From the NCBI GenBank assembly GCA_040882055.1, contig JBBECA010000020.1:1-42622 (forward strand): DNA of 42,622 nt, written 5' to 3'. Shown here piece by piece: positions 24,155 through 32,695 of this stretch. Under the pieces are notes generated by a model. It made no database searches, had not been told where the DNA came from, and was given only the letters and a program-made list of their open reading frames with translations. Numbering within the stretch: the stretch's first letter is position 1; each line of letters starts with the position of its first letter. This DNA comes from Nitriliruptor sp040882055. GTDB taxonomy: Bacteria; Actinomycetota; Nitriliruptoria; Nitriliruptorales; Nitriliruptoraceae. The position numbers and the translations under genes were made by a program.

Positions 24155-26310
24155 GCCGTAGCTCGACCGTCGTGCGGACCCTCGTGGTGGTCACCACCGC
24201 GGTGGGCCTGATCACCGGCGCCGCCGGTCTCGCGGTGGTCCGGGAGCAGGAGCGCCGGACGATCCTCGAGACCGGTGCGGAGGCCGACCTGGCTGCGGCT
24301 GAGCGTGCGGCCGGTGTGGTCGACGGCCGTATCGATGCGCTGCTCGATCAGCTCACGCTCCTGGCCACCCGCGAGGAGATCGCCGAGCTCGCCGATGAGG
24401 TGGAGACCGAGATCGAGGTCGCCCTCCGCGTCACCGAGGAGCTCGGGCAACTGGCGGTCGTCGACCTCGAGGGGCGGGCCGTCGCTGCCGCTGCGACCGC
24501 GACCCTGCTCGATGCGGACGAGCTCGCCGACCGCGACGACGTCGACATGCTCCTGTCGGCCGCCGGGGCACGCGTCCACGACGACGGCGAAGGACGGAGC
24601 CTCGAGGTCAGCGTGCCCATCGAGTCGCCGCCCGGCACGCCGGTCGGCGTGCTCATCGGCCAGGCCGACCTGCGGCTCGTCGCCGAGGAGGTCTCCCGAC
24701 CGCTCCGGTCCGGCCTGCGGGCCTCGCTGATCGGTCCGGACGGGGTGACGTTGGCCGACCGGGATCCCGGTCGGGTCGGCGCGCGCCTGCTCCCACCGCT
24801 CCGCGATCTGCCCGACGAGCGCCGCCTCGCGACCATCGAGCGACCGGAGGGACCGACGCTGATCGCCGTCGCACGGCTACGGATGCTCGACGGGGCGATC
24901 GCCATCGAGCAGCTCGAGTCGCAGCTCATCGAGCGATCCACCGGGCTGCGAGGACCCGCGGGTGTCCTGCTCCTGGTCGTCCTCGCCATCGTCGCGGCCG
25001 TGATCGTGATCGGTCAGCGGTTGCTGCGGCCGCTGGCACCGCTGGCCTCCGCGGTCTCGCGGCTCCGCGAGGGTGAGCCCGGTGTCAGGGTGGAGGAGGC
25101 TGGGACCGGTGAGGTCGCGGATCTCGCCCGGGGGTTCAACGAGATGGCGGCGGCGCTCGAACACCGACGGCGGGAGCTCGAAGAGGCCGAGCGCAGCGCC
25201 CGCACGAGCGAGGAGCAGCTCCGCCTGGTGGTGGAAGGTGTGCGCGACTACGCCATCGTGCTGCTCGACGTGGACGGTGCCGTCAAGACCTGGAACACGG
25301 GCGCCCGGCAGGTAACGGGGTTCCCGGCGGACCGCGTCCTCGACCGGCCGATGCGCACGTTGGTCGATCCGGACGACCCGGCCCCCGACCCGATCCCCGA
25401 GGCGACGCGCACCGGCCGCGGCGAGTCGGAGGGGTGGTACCGGCGTCCCGACGGCAGCCGGTACCGGGGCCAGCTGACGGTCACGACCCTCCGACGGGAC
25501 GACGGTTCCACCTACGGCTTCGCGGCGATCCTGCAGGACGTGACCAAGCGGCAGCTGATCGAACGGACCCTGGAGGAGGCGCTGCTGAGGGAACGTGAGG
25601 CTGCTGCCGAGCTCCGGAGCGCCAACGAACTCAAGGACGAGTTCCTGGCCGTGGCGGCGCACGAGATCCGCACGCCGCTGTCGGCGATCCTCGGCGCGAG
25701 CCAGCTGCTCGCAGGTGGCCCGTCCGTGCTCGACGAGGCCGAGACCGCGGAGGTCCAACAGCTCGTCTGGCGCCACGCCAGCGACATGCGCGACATCGTC
25801 GAGCGGCTGCTCGACTTCACCGAGCTGCAGGCCGGCCGGGTCCGGCTGATGCCGCGCCCCATCGAACTGCGGACCGAGTTCGGGCGGGTCGTCGCGAACA
25901 CCGGCCGGCTGCTCGAGGCGCACGAGGTCGTGATCGAGGCCGACGACGTGCGCCTCGAGGTAGACCAGGCGCTCCTGCGTCACGTGCTCAGCAACCTGCT
26001 CTCCAACGCCGCGAAGTTCAGCCCCGCGGGGACACGGATCCACGTCATAGGCCGGCTCGAGGGCGACGACCTCGTGGTGACCGTGGCGGACCAGGGCAGC
26101 GGTATCGCGCCGGAGGACCACGACCGGATCTTCGAGCTGTTCCGGCAGGCTGACCACGACACCGCGACAGCTCGTGGTACCGGGGTGGGGCTCGCGATCG
26201 TGCAGCGCTACGTCGAGCTCGGAGGCGGCAGCATCACCGTCGACAGCCAGCGGAGCGAGGGGGCGCGGTTCACCGTCCGGCTCCCGGTGACGGTCACTGT
26301 CGACGCCTGA
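24151..26310 (+). CDS. membrane sensor histidine kinase (HAMP-PAS-HisKA-HATPase)
   Basis: A 719-residue kinase. Order: membrane helix (about 8-29), an extracytoplasmic Cache-like domain (about 31-268), second helix (about 270-290), HAMP (about 291-345), a coiled linker, PAS (about 355-470, with TWNTGARQVTGF), HisKA with His504 in AAHEIRTPLSAILG, and HATPase with NLLSNAAKFSP, DQGSGIAPEDHDRIFELF and GTGVGLAIV. It should autophosphorylate on His504 in response to a signal outside the membrane, perhaps carried by the co-transcribed binding lipoprotein. No response regulator gene is nearby, so its partner is elsewhere. Confidence 0.9.
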   Translation: MSRSSTVVRTLVVVTTAVGLITGAAGLAVVREQERRTILETGAEADLAAAERAAGVVDGRIDALLDQLTLLATREEIAELADEVETEIEVALRVTEELGQLAVVDLEGRAVAAAATATLLDADELADRDDVDMLLSAAGARVHDDGEGRSLEVSVPIESPPGTPVGVLIGQADLRLVAEEVSRPLRSGLRASLIGPDGVTLADRDPGRVGARLLPPLRDLPDERRLATIERPEGPTLIAVARLRMLDGAIAIEQLESQLIERSTGLRGPAGVLLLVVLAIVAAVIVIGQRLLRPLAPLASAVSRLREGEPGVRVEEAGTGEVADLARGFNEMAAALEHRRRELEEAERSARTSEEQLRLVVEGVRDYAIVLLDVDGAVKTWNTGARQVTGFPADRVLDRPMRTLVDPDDPAPDPIPEATRTGRGESEGWYRRPDGSRYRGQLTVTTLRRDDGSTYGFAAILQDVTKRQLIERTLEEALLREREAAAELRSANELKDEFLAVAAHEIRTPLSAILGASQLLAGGPSVLDEAETAEVQQLVWRHASDMRDIVERLLDFTELQAGRVRLMPRPIELRTEFGRVVANTGRLLEAHEVVIEADDVRLEVDQALLRHVLSNLLSNAAKFSPAGTRIHVIGRLEGDDLVVTVADQGSGIAPEDHDRIFELFRQADHDTATARGTGVGLAIVQRYVELGGGSITVDSQRSEGARFTVRLPVTVTVDA

Positions 26311-26314
26311 TCGC

Positions 26315-26980
26315 TCAGACCGAGGACGCTGTCCCCGTCGACGGGGTCAGGAGCGCACGTTCCACCTCGGTCCGTACCTGGTCGCTCCGCCCGTCTCGCA
26401 CGGCGGCGAGCAGGCTGTCGAGATCGGCGAGGGCGAGCTCCCACCGTGCCGCCCACTCCGTGAAGGGCACCGATCGCGGCAGGCACGCCTGCCGGGCGGC
26501 GTCCAACACGTCGACCAGATCGCCGAGCTCGGGACCGAACTCCTGCTCGAGGTGACGCCGGAGCCGCTTCGCCAGCGCCGGTGCACGTCCCATCGTGGCG
26601 ATGGTCACCGCGAGGTCGCCGCGGCGCATCACCGACGGTGTCGCGAAGTGACAGCGGGGGATGTCGTCCAGCGTCGAGAGCAGGACCCGTTCGCGCTCCG
26701 CCTCGTCCCAGGCGGCCTCGACCGGGGTCGCGTCCTCACGGGTCACGTAGGCCACGAACGCACCGGTCAGATCGCCCGGTTCGTACCCGCGCCGGTGCAG
26801 GGTGATGCGGTCGTCCGCCGCGAAGGTGGCGAGCGCAGGGGCCGGGTCGGGCGTCACCACCGTCACAACGGCTCCGCCGTGGATGAGCGCTTCGACGCGG
26901 TCGACGGCCTCCGGGCCGCCACCGACCACGACGGCGCGTCGACCGTCGACGTCGAGGGACACGGTGAGCGAGAAGGTCAC
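26315..26980 (-). CDS. precorrin-2 dehydrogenase / siroheme synthase N-domain
   Basis: A 221-residue protein matching the N-terminal half of CysG. VVVGGGPEAVDRVEALI is the NAD-binding loop (normally with KVA after it) and FVAYVTRED takes the place of the usual AATDD with the Asp kept. CHFATPSVMRRGDLAVTIATMGRAPALAKRLRRHLE is the dimerisation and substrate region. It oxidises precorrin-2 to sirohydrochlorin and may also insert iron. GTG 26980 is preceded by GGAGG; an earlier in-frame ATG at 27046 would overrun the shared promoter. It completes the siroheme branch begun by CobA. Confidence 0.87.
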   Translation of the reverse strand: MTFSLTVSLDVDGRRAVVVGGGPEAVDRVEALIHGGAVVTVVTPDPAPALATFAADDRITLHRRGYEPGDLTGAFVAYVTREDATPVEAAWDEAERERVLLSTLDDIPRCHFATPSVMRRGDLAVTIATMGRAPALAKRLRRHLEQEFGPELGDLVDVLDAARQACLPRSVPFTEWAARWELALADLDSLLAAVRDGRSDQVRTEVERALLTPSTGTASSV

Positions 26981-27016
26981 GTCGGCCTCCGTCGGGCGTC
27001 GCACGACCGAACCTCT

Positions 27017-27028
27017 GACCCTAGGGTC
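27017..27028. promoter_or_regulatory. palindromic divergent -10 pair
   Basis: gaccctagggtc is a perfect 12-base palindrome. It places TAGGGT on both strands, sharing the CTAG core, 36 bases before the dehydrogenase start to the left and 38 bases before the aminotransferase start to the right. It could be two overlapping -10 elements or an operator. Confidence 0.45.
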
Positions 27029-27066
27029 GCAGGTGCTCGTGAACAACGCGTGGGAGCGGAGCGAGG

Positions 27067-28236
27067 GTGACGGAACCGCTGGCGGCGCGCCTACGGGGCC
27101 TGCGGACCTCGATCTTCAGCGAGGTCTCCGCGGCTGCGGCCACCCACGACGCGGCGAACCTCGGCCAGGGGTTCCCCGACGACGACCCACCGGCGCACGT
27201 GGTCGCCGCGGCACACGTGGCGCTCGACGACGGACACCACCAGTACGCACCCGGGCCCGGGATCGGTTCGCTCCGGCACGCCATCGCCGACCACCAGCGC
27301 CGCTTCCACGGGCTCACCGTCGACCCGCGGACCGAGGTCACGGTGACCTTCGGGGCGACGGAAGGGGTCACGTCCGCGATCCTGGCGCTCTGCGATCCCG
27401 GCGACGAGGTCATCGTCCTCGACCCGGTCTACGACAGCTACCCGGCGATCGTCGCCATCGCGGGCGCGGAGCTGGTCCGGGTCCCGATCGACCCGCCGCG
27501 CGAGGATCGGGGCTGGCACCTCGACCTCGAGCGGTTGGCGGCCGCGTTCTCGTCACGCACACGCCTGTTGGTGCTCAACAGCCCCCACAACCCGACCGGG
27601 TTGGTCCTCTCGCCCGACGAGCTCGACGTGATCGCTGCCCTCTGCATCGAGTGGGACGTCGTGGCCGTCACGGACGAGGTCTACGAACACCTCGTCCACG
27701 ACCGTTCCCACGTGCCGCTCGCGACGCGTCCGGGGATGGCCGAACGTACCGTGACGGTGTCGTCGGCAGGCAAGACGTTCTCGGCCACCGGGTGGAAGAT
27801 CGGCTGGGCTGTCGCCGCCCCCCCGCTCACCTCGGCGATCCGCGCGGTGAAGCAGTACCTCTCCTTCTCTGGAGCGACCCCGCTGCAGCACGCCGTCGTC
27901 GCGGCACTCGGCTCCGACCAGCAGGTCTACGACGAGGTCACCGACCGCAACCACCGCCGCCACCACCTGTTGCTCGAACACCTGCGGGCCGGCGAGGTCG
28001 CGGTGACGCCCTCGGCCGGGACCTACTTCGTCACGGTCGATCTGGCCTCGCTCGGCCACCCCGATGCCACCGCCTTCAGCCGTACCGCGCCCGAGCAGTA
28101 CGGGGTGGCCGTCGTGCCTGTCGCGGCGTTCACCTCGCGACCGGACGAGGTCCGTTCGCTCGCGCGTCTGGCCGCGTGCAAGCACGACGAGGTGCTGGTC
28201 GAGGGCGTCCGCCGGTTGGTGGCGGCACGCCGCTGA
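27067..28236 (+). CDS. class I/II aminotransferase (DapC or methionine/kynurenine type)
   Basis: A 389-residue PLP enzyme. NLGQGFPDDDPP, HQYAPGPGIGSLRHAIADH, TFGATEGVTSAILALC, NSPHNPTGLVLS, TDEVYEHLV and SSAGKTFSATGWKIGW (PLP lysine) are all diagnostic. This pattern is shared by N-succinyldiaminopimelate aminotransferase DapC, methionine aminotransferase and kynurenine aminotransferase, and sequence reading does not separate them. In actinobacteria the proteins of this branch are often called DapC (lysine pathway). The GTG start fits the shared divergent promoter. Confidence 0.85.
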   Translation: MTEPLAARLRGLRTSIFSEVSAAAATHDAANLGQGFPDDDPPAHVVAAAHVALDDGHHQYAPGPGIGSLRHAIADHQRRFHGLTVDPRTEVTVTFGATEGVTSAILALCDPGDEVIVLDPVYDSYPAIVAIAGAELVRVPIDPPREDRGWHLDLERLAAAFSSRTRLLVLNSPHNPTGLVLSPDELDVIAALCIEWDVVAVTDEVYEHLVHDRSHVPLATRPGMAERTVTVSSAGKTFSATGWKIGWAVAAPPLTSAIRAVKQYLSFSGATPLQHAVVAALGSDQQVYDEVTDRNHRRHHLLLEHLRAGEVAVTPSAGTYFVTVDLASLGHPDATAFSRTAPEQYGVAVVPVAAFTSRPDEVRSLARLAACKHDEVLVEGVRRLVAARR

Positions 28237-28248
28237 CGCCGGACGCGG

Positions 28249-28746
28249 TCAGTCCCGGTGATCACCGAGCCGGGCCAGCGTCGTCGCGGTCCCTCCGGCC
28301 AGCACGAGCACGGTGACGCCGAGCACGATCGGCGGGGACAGGACCGCGCCGGCGAACCCGCCGACCATCGCGATGGCGCAGGCGCTCAGGAACGCCGTCC
28401 CCGCGAACGGGTCGATCAGGCGGATGGCGGGGCCGACGGAGGTCACCACCGCGAGCGGCCCCACGACGGCGAGCGCGACCAGGAACAGACCGAGCCCGAG
28501 CACGGGCGATGCCACGGCCGCGGCGGCGACGGCCAACCCGCCGAACTTCAGCCACCCCAGCTCGAGCGCGTCCCCGGCGAGCGATGCGGCGATGGGCCCG
28601 GCCACCGCGAGGACGTAGACACCGGGTGCCTCGGGGTAGGCCAGGAACAGCGGCAGGCTCGCGACCCCAAGCGCCCCCACGATCGTGGCGGCGGACACGG
28701 TCCGGAGGCGGTGCGGGGTCGGCGCGTCCGGCTGCGTCACCTTCAT
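28249..28746 (-). CDS. small integral membrane protein, unknown
   Basis: A 165-residue protein with five or six hydrophobic helices separated by very short loops and a short charged N-terminus (KVTQPDAPTPHRLR). I do not recognise the family. The ATG is preceded by GGAG. It is convergent with the aminotransferase (12 bases between stops) and divergent from proS. The helices are rich in Ala, Val and Gly with few charges, which gives no hint of a transport path. Confidence 0.65.
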   Translation of the reverse strand: MKVTQPDAPTPHRLRTVSAATIVGALGVASLPLFLAYPEAPGVYVLAVAGPIAASLAGDALELGWLKFGGLAVAAAAVASPVLGLGLFLVALAVVGPLAVVTSVGPAIRLIDPFAGTAFLSACAIAMVGGFAGAVLSPPIVLGVTVLVLAGGTATTLARLGDHRD

Positions 28747-28819
28747 CTCCGTGCGGGGAGGCGGGGGACGCTACCGCCCGCCGCGCCGGTCCCCGGACGG
28801 GGCCCGTGCGCGCCCGAGC

Positions 28820-28825
28820 TAGCCT
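28820..28825 (+). promoter_or_regulatory. -10-like hexamer for proS
   Basis: TAGCCT, 40 bases before the ATG of proS. Confidence 0.4.
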
Positions 28826-28865
28826 CGCGGCTCCGCCCCACGCCCCAGTCCCGCGAGGCCCCACG

Positions 28866-30326
28866 ATGGCGAAGAAACCGGACCTCGGCGTCACCCCTCT
28901 CAGCGAGGACGTGTCCGCTTGGTACAACGAGCTGGTCTTCAAGGCCGAGCTCGCCGACCGCGGCCCCGCCAAGGGCACGATGGTGATCCGGCCCTACGGG
29001 TTCGGTGTCTGGGAGCTGCTGCAGTCCCAGCTCGATCAGCGGTTCAAGGACACCGGTCACGTCAACGCCTCGTTCCCGCTGTTCATCCCGATGTCGTACC
29101 TGGAGCGCGAGGCCGAGCACGTCGAGGGGTTCTCGCCCGAGCTGGCTGTGGTCACCCACGCCGGCGGCAAGGAGCTCGACGAGCCGCTGGTCGTGCGGCC
29201 GACCTCCGAGACGATCATCGGCGAGATGTACGCCAAGTGGATCTCGAGCTACCGCGACCTGCCGATCCTGATCAACCAGTGGGCGAACGTGGTCCGCTGG
29301 GAGCTGCGGCCCCGGATCTTCCTGCGGACCACCGAGTTCCTGTGGCAGGAGGGCCACACCGCGCACGTCGACGAGGCCGAGGCGATGGAGGAGACCCTCC
29401 GGATGTTCGACGTCTACGCCGAGTTCGCGCGCAACGTCGCGGCGATCCCGATGGTCAGGGGCGAGAAGACGCCGGGGGAGCGGTTCGCCGGAGCCGTCCG
29501 CACCTACTCGATCGAGGGGATGATGCGGGACGGGAAGGCGCTGCAGTCGGGCACCTCGCACTACCTCGGGACCAACTTCGCCCGCGCCTTCGACATGACC
29601 TACCAGGACGTCAACAACGAGCTGCAGCTGTGCCACACCACCTCGTGGGGGATGTCGACCCGCATGATCGGGGCCGTGATCCTGGCGCACGGCGACGACC
29701 AGGGGCTCGTGTTGCCGCCCCGCCTCGCACCGATCCAGGTCGTGATCGTGCCGATCGGGCGCGGCGAACAGGGTGAGGCCCCCCGCGCGAAGGCACACGA
29801 GCTGGCCACGCAGCTGCAGGCTGCCGGAGTCCGCGCACACGTCGACGACCGCGACACCTCACCCGGCTTCAAGTTCAACGACTGGGAGCTGAAGGGCGTG
29901 CCGCTGCGCGTCGAGCTCGGACCCCGTGACCTCGAGGCGGGCCACGCGCTCGTGGCGCAGCGGATCGGCGAGGTGGACGATCGCGGCCGGGCCGTGAAGG
30001 AGACGGTCGAGTTCGACGATCTCGTCGCCGGGATGCCTGGACGGCTGGACGCCTACCACGACCGGCTGCTCGCGCGGGCCGAGGCGTTCCTCGCCGACCA
30101 CCGTGCTGCGGTCGACGACTGGGAGGCGTTCGTCGCGCAGGTCGCGACCGGCTTCGCCGACGCGCTGCACTGCGGGAACGCCGCCTGCGAGGACGACATC
30201 AAGGCCGCCTCCTCCGCGACGCCGCGGTGCATCCCGGTCGATGGCGTCCCCGAGGAGGGCGCCTGCATCCGGTGCGGTGAGCCCTCGGCGTACGGCACCC
30301 GGGTCGTCTTCGCCCGCTCCTACTGA
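28866..30326 (+). CDS. proS: prolyl-tRNA synthetase (short archaeal/eukaryote-like type)
   Basis: A 486-residue class II synthetase. Motif 2 and 3 regions are clear (RPTSETIIGEMYAKWI, ELRPRIFLRTTEFLWQEGHTAH, TTSWGMSTRMIGAVILAHGDD). The N-terminus MAKKPDLGVTPLSEDVSAWYNELVFKAELADR and the C-terminal Cys-rich zinc-like tail (CGNAAC, CIRCGEPS) mark the ProS type 3 form without the bacterial editing insertion domain. It charges tRNA-Pro. Both long and short forms occur among bacteria; if this is the only ProRS, mischarged Ala-tRNA-Pro would need a separate editing protein. Confidence 0.95.
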   Translation: MAKKPDLGVTPLSEDVSAWYNELVFKAELADRGPAKGTMVIRPYGFGVWELLQSQLDQRFKDTGHVNASFPLFIPMSYLEREAEHVEGFSPELAVVTHAGGKELDEPLVVRPTSETIIGEMYAKWISSYRDLPILINQWANVVRWELRPRIFLRTTEFLWQEGHTAHVDEAEAMEETLRMFDVYAEFARNVAAIPMVRGEKTPGERFAGAVRTYSIEGMMRDGKALQSGTSHYLGTNFARAFDMTYQDVNNELQLCHTTSWGMSTRMIGAVILAHGDDQGLVLPPRLAPIQVVIVPIGRGEQGEAPRAKAHELATQLQAAGVRAHVDDRDTSPGFKFNDWELKGVPLRVELGPRDLEAGHALVAQRIGEVDDRGRAVKETVEFDDLVAGMPGRLDAYHDRLLARAEAFLADHRAAVDDWEAFVAQVATGFADALHCGNAACEDDIKAASSATPRCIPVDGVPEEGACIRCGEPSAYGTRVVFARSY

Positions 30327-30511
30327 CCCTCGCGGAGGTCCGCGCCGAGGTGGCGCGCCGCGCCGACTGCCGTGCGGTGCCGTAGGCGACCCACCGCCTC
30401 GCTACTCGCCAACCTCAGCCGGCTCACTGCCGTGGTGTGCGGCAACGCCGTCGCCGGTCAACGACCACCATCCCAGATCGTCGCGGTCGCTCCCGCGTGG
30501 GTTAGGGGTGT

Positions 30512-30772
30512 TCAGCGTGGGTCGGTGCCGTACGCCTCGCCGCGGTGTCGGATGGCAGCGATTCGGACGGTCCTCTCGTCGCGCAGTTCGTAGATGATCC
30601 GGTAGACGCCGACGCGGTAGGAGCGGAGGCCGGTGAGTCGTCCGCGGAGTTGATGTCCGAGGTGCGGGTCGCGCTCGAGTTCGCCGAGCGCGTCGAGGAC
30701 CGCGTCTGCGCGCAGGAAGTCGAGCGCTGCCAGTGCCTCGCGGGCCGCGAGGGTGAGGAAGACCCTCGCCAC
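30512..30772 (-). CDS. RelE/ParE-family toxin
   Basis: An 86-residue protein typical of RelE-type mRNA interferases: LGHQLRGRLTGLRSYRVGVYRIIYELRDERTVRIAAIRHRGEAY. It should cut mRNA in the ribosomal A site. GTG start at 30772 overlaps the last base of the antitoxin stop (TAGTG), the usual coupling of such modules. The C-terminal Arg, His and Tyr residues needed for catalysis appear to be present. Confidence 0.8.
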   Translation of the reverse strand: MARVFLTLAAREALAALDFLRADAVLDALGELERDPHLGHQLRGRLTGLRSYRVGVYRIIYELRDERTVRIAAIRHRGEAYGTDPR

Positions 30773-31053
30773 TACCGACGATCCCGGGTGGCGTGCTCGC
30801 CACGGACCTCATCGAGTGGGATGAGGTCGCCGGCGGCCAGTTCATCGAGGCCGCGCCGGAGGGCGTCGAGCGTGCCTTCGTCGGAGAGGATCTCGGCGGT
30901 CTCCTCCAGGGCCTCGTACTCGTCGACCGGGACCAGGACCGCAGCAGGGCGGCCATGGCGGGTGACGGTGACGTGCTCACGCCGGTCGGCCACCTCGTCG
31001 AGCAGCTCGGCGAGGTGGGTGCGGAACTCGCGGACGGGGATCATCTTCGGCAT
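30772..31053 (-). CDS. Phd/YefM-family antitoxin
   Basis: A 93-residue antitoxin. MIPVREFRTHLAELLDEVADRREHVTVTRHGRPAAVLVPVDEYEALEE is the Phd/YefM DNA-binding and dimerisation fold. The C-terminal tail (LRRGLDELAAGDLIPLDEV) would wrap the toxin. The ATG at 31053 lies only six bases past a -10-like TACCCT, so the mRNA may be leaderless; an alternative upstream start at 31080 would begin inside the promoter. It should neutralise the toxin and repress the operon. Confidence 0.82.
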   Translation of the reverse strand: MPKMIPVREFRTHLAELLDEVADRREHVTVTRHGRPAAVLVPVDEYEALEETAEILSDEGTLDALRRGLDELAAGDLIPLDEVRGEHATRDRR

Positions 31054-31059
31054 CCAGTG

Positions 31060-31065
31060 AGGGTA
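31060..31065 (-). promoter_or_regulatory. -10-like hexamer for the toxin-antitoxin operon
   Basis: TACCCT on the minus strand ending six bases before the antitoxin ATG. At this distance transcription should start at or next to the start codon. Confidence 0.45.
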
Positions 31066-31085
31066 CCTCTCCGCGTACACAGGGG

Positions 31086-31328
31086 GTGGATCGTCGGTTG
31101 GTCACGGGCGCCCTCATGGGTGCCTTGATCGCGCGGAGGTTGCAGCCTCACGCTGCGAGGAGCCGGCGACCGCGACTTCGACGACTGGCCACCTTGCTCG
31201 GTTCGAGACGGGGACTCGTGCTCGCCGTGGTGTTCTGGCCGCTCCTCGTGACCCTCTACCGCCTCGGGTTCTTCCTCGGATGGTGGGACTGGAGGGCGGC
31301 TCGGTCCTCGACCGACCGTCCCCGCTGA
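31086..31328 (+). CDS. possible small single-helix membrane protein
   Basis: An 80-residue frame with an Arg-rich first half and one membrane helix (GLVLAVVFWPLLVTLYRLGFFLGWW), then a short charged tail. AGGGGG lies just upstream, which is too close for the GTG at 31086 but well placed for the TTG a few codons later; ATG 31116 is another option. Codon third positions are less GC-rich than in neighbouring genes. It may be a real small protein or noncoding sequence; I cannot tell. Confidence 0.35.
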   Translation: MDRRLVTGALMGALIARRLQPHAARSRRPRLRRLATLLGSRRGLVLAVVFWPLLVTLYRLGFFLGWWDWRAARSSTDRPR

Positions 31329-31449
31329 CCCACGAGGTCGAGACCGAACCTGTCCGCAGCGAACCAAGCTCCGGTTCGACAGATCACGTGCACGAGGTGT
31401 GTGGATACCTGCGAGCCACGATGCGGCCACCGCGCCCACCCCGGACAGC

Positions 31450-31487
31450 GATGTGGCTGGCGGCGGACGAGCACCGCCAGCCACGTC
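31450..31487 (-). terminator. strong hairpin terminator after the alcohol dehydrogenase gene
   Basis: An 11-bp perfect stem (gtggctggcgg with ccgccagccac), extendable outward, with a 10-base loop. It lies just past the stop of the leftward dehydrogenase gene. There is no T tract. Confidence 0.7.
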
Positions 31488-31504
31488 CGGAGAGTCCCGG
31501 CTCG

Positions 31505-32695
31505 TCAGCCGTTCGGGGTGAGGACGACCTTGATGCAGCCGTCCTCCTTGTCCTGGAAGGTCTCGTACATCCCCGGGGCCTCCTCGAGGGGGACCCGGTG
31601 GGTGACGAGGTCCTCGGTGCCGAGCGGGTCCGCATCGTCGGTGACGTACGGCATCAGCTCGTCGATCCACTTCTTGACGTTGCACTGACCCATGCGGAAC
31701 TGCAGCTGCTTGTCGAACATCTGCATCATCGGCATCGGGTCGGCGGCGCCGCCGTACACGCCGGACAACGAGACGGTGCCGCCTCGCCGGCAGGCGTCGA
31801 CGGCGGTGTAGACGGCGCTGAGCCGATCCACGCCGGCGGCCTTCACCAGGGCCTGACCGACGGCGTCGGGCAGGAGACCCGCCGCCTTCTGGCCGAACTT
31901 GGCCACCTGGTTGCCGTGCGCCTCCATGCCGACCGCGTCGACCACGCTGTCCGCGCCGCGGCCAGCGGTCAGGTCGCGGATGGCGTCACCGACGGAGTCC
32001 ACCTCGCGGAGGTCGATGGTGGTCGCGCCGTGCGCTGCGGCCAGCGCGAGCCGCTCGGGCACGAGGTCGACGGCGATGACGTTCTCGACGCCTTGGGCAC
32101 GGGCGGAGCGGACGCAGAACTGACCCACGGGACCTGCACCGAGGACGGCCAGCGTGCCACCGGCTTCGGTGTCGGCGTACTTCACGCCCTGCCAGGCCGT
32201 GGGCAGGATGTCGGAGAGGTAGAGGAAGCGGTCGTCCTTCGGGCCCTCAGGGACCTTGATCGGGCCGAAGTCGGCGTGCGGGACCCGTAGGTACTCCGCC
32301 TGCCCGCCGGGCACCGAACCGTAGAGCTCGGAGAAGCCGAACAGCGACGCACCGGTGCCGTGGTCGGTGTTCTGGGTCGTCTCGCACTGGGAGAACAGCT
32401 CGCGATCGCACATGAAGCAGTGCCCGCAGGAGATGTTGAACGGGATCACGACGCGGTCGCCCGGGGCGATGTGGGTCACCTGCGCGCCGACCGCCTCGAC
32501 GATGCCCATCGGCTCGTGGCCGAGGACGTCTCCGGCCTTCATGAACGGGTTCAGCACGTTGTAGAGGTGCAGATCCGAGCCACAGATGGCCGTGGAGGTG
32601 ATCCGCACGATCGCGTCGGTCGGCGCCTGGATGGTCGGATCGGGCACGTCCTCGACACGGACGTCCTGGGTGCCTTGCCACGTCAACGCTCGCAC
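31505..32695 (-). CDS. zinc-dependent alcohol dehydrogenase (formaldehyde-dehydrogenase-like)
   Basis: A 396-residue medium-chain dehydrogenase. The catalytic zinc residues are in ICGSDLH and GHE. The structural zinc lobe has CGHCFMCDRELFSQC with four cysteines. LGAGPVGQFCVRSAR is the NAD-binding loop, followed by AVDLVPERL (Asp suggests NAD rather than NADP). The length and the C-terminal QLQFRMGQCNVKKWIDELMPYV place it with the longer formaldehyde dehydrogenase-like ADHs. The GTG 32695 start has AGGAG upstream. The substrate is not determined. Confidence 0.87.
   Translation of the reverse strand: MRALTWQGTQDVRVEDVPDPTIQAPTDAIVRITSTAICGSDLHLYNVLNPFMKAGDVLGHEPMGIVEAVGAQVTHIAPGDRVVIPFNISCGHCFMCDRELFSQCETTQNTDHGTGASLFGFSELYGSVPGGQAEYLRVPHADFGPIKVPEGPKDDRFLYLSDILPTAWQGVKYADTEAGGTLAVLGAGPVGQFCVRSARAQGVENVIAVDLVPERLALAAAHGATTIDLREVDSVGDAIRDLTAGRGADSVVDAVGMEAHGNQVAKFGQKAAGLLPDAVGQALVKAAGVDRLSAVYTAVDACRRGGTVSLSGVYGGAADPMPMMQMFDKQLQFRMGQCNVKKWIDELMPYVTDDADPLGTEDLVTHRVPLEEAPGMYETFQDKEDGCIKVVLTPNG

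Noticed and set aside
30327..30511. A gene or RNA between proS and the toxin gene
   Set aside because: I found only short GC-rich repeats and a weak 5-bp hairpin, no coding frame with a start and ribosome-binding site, and no tRNA-like cloverleaf.
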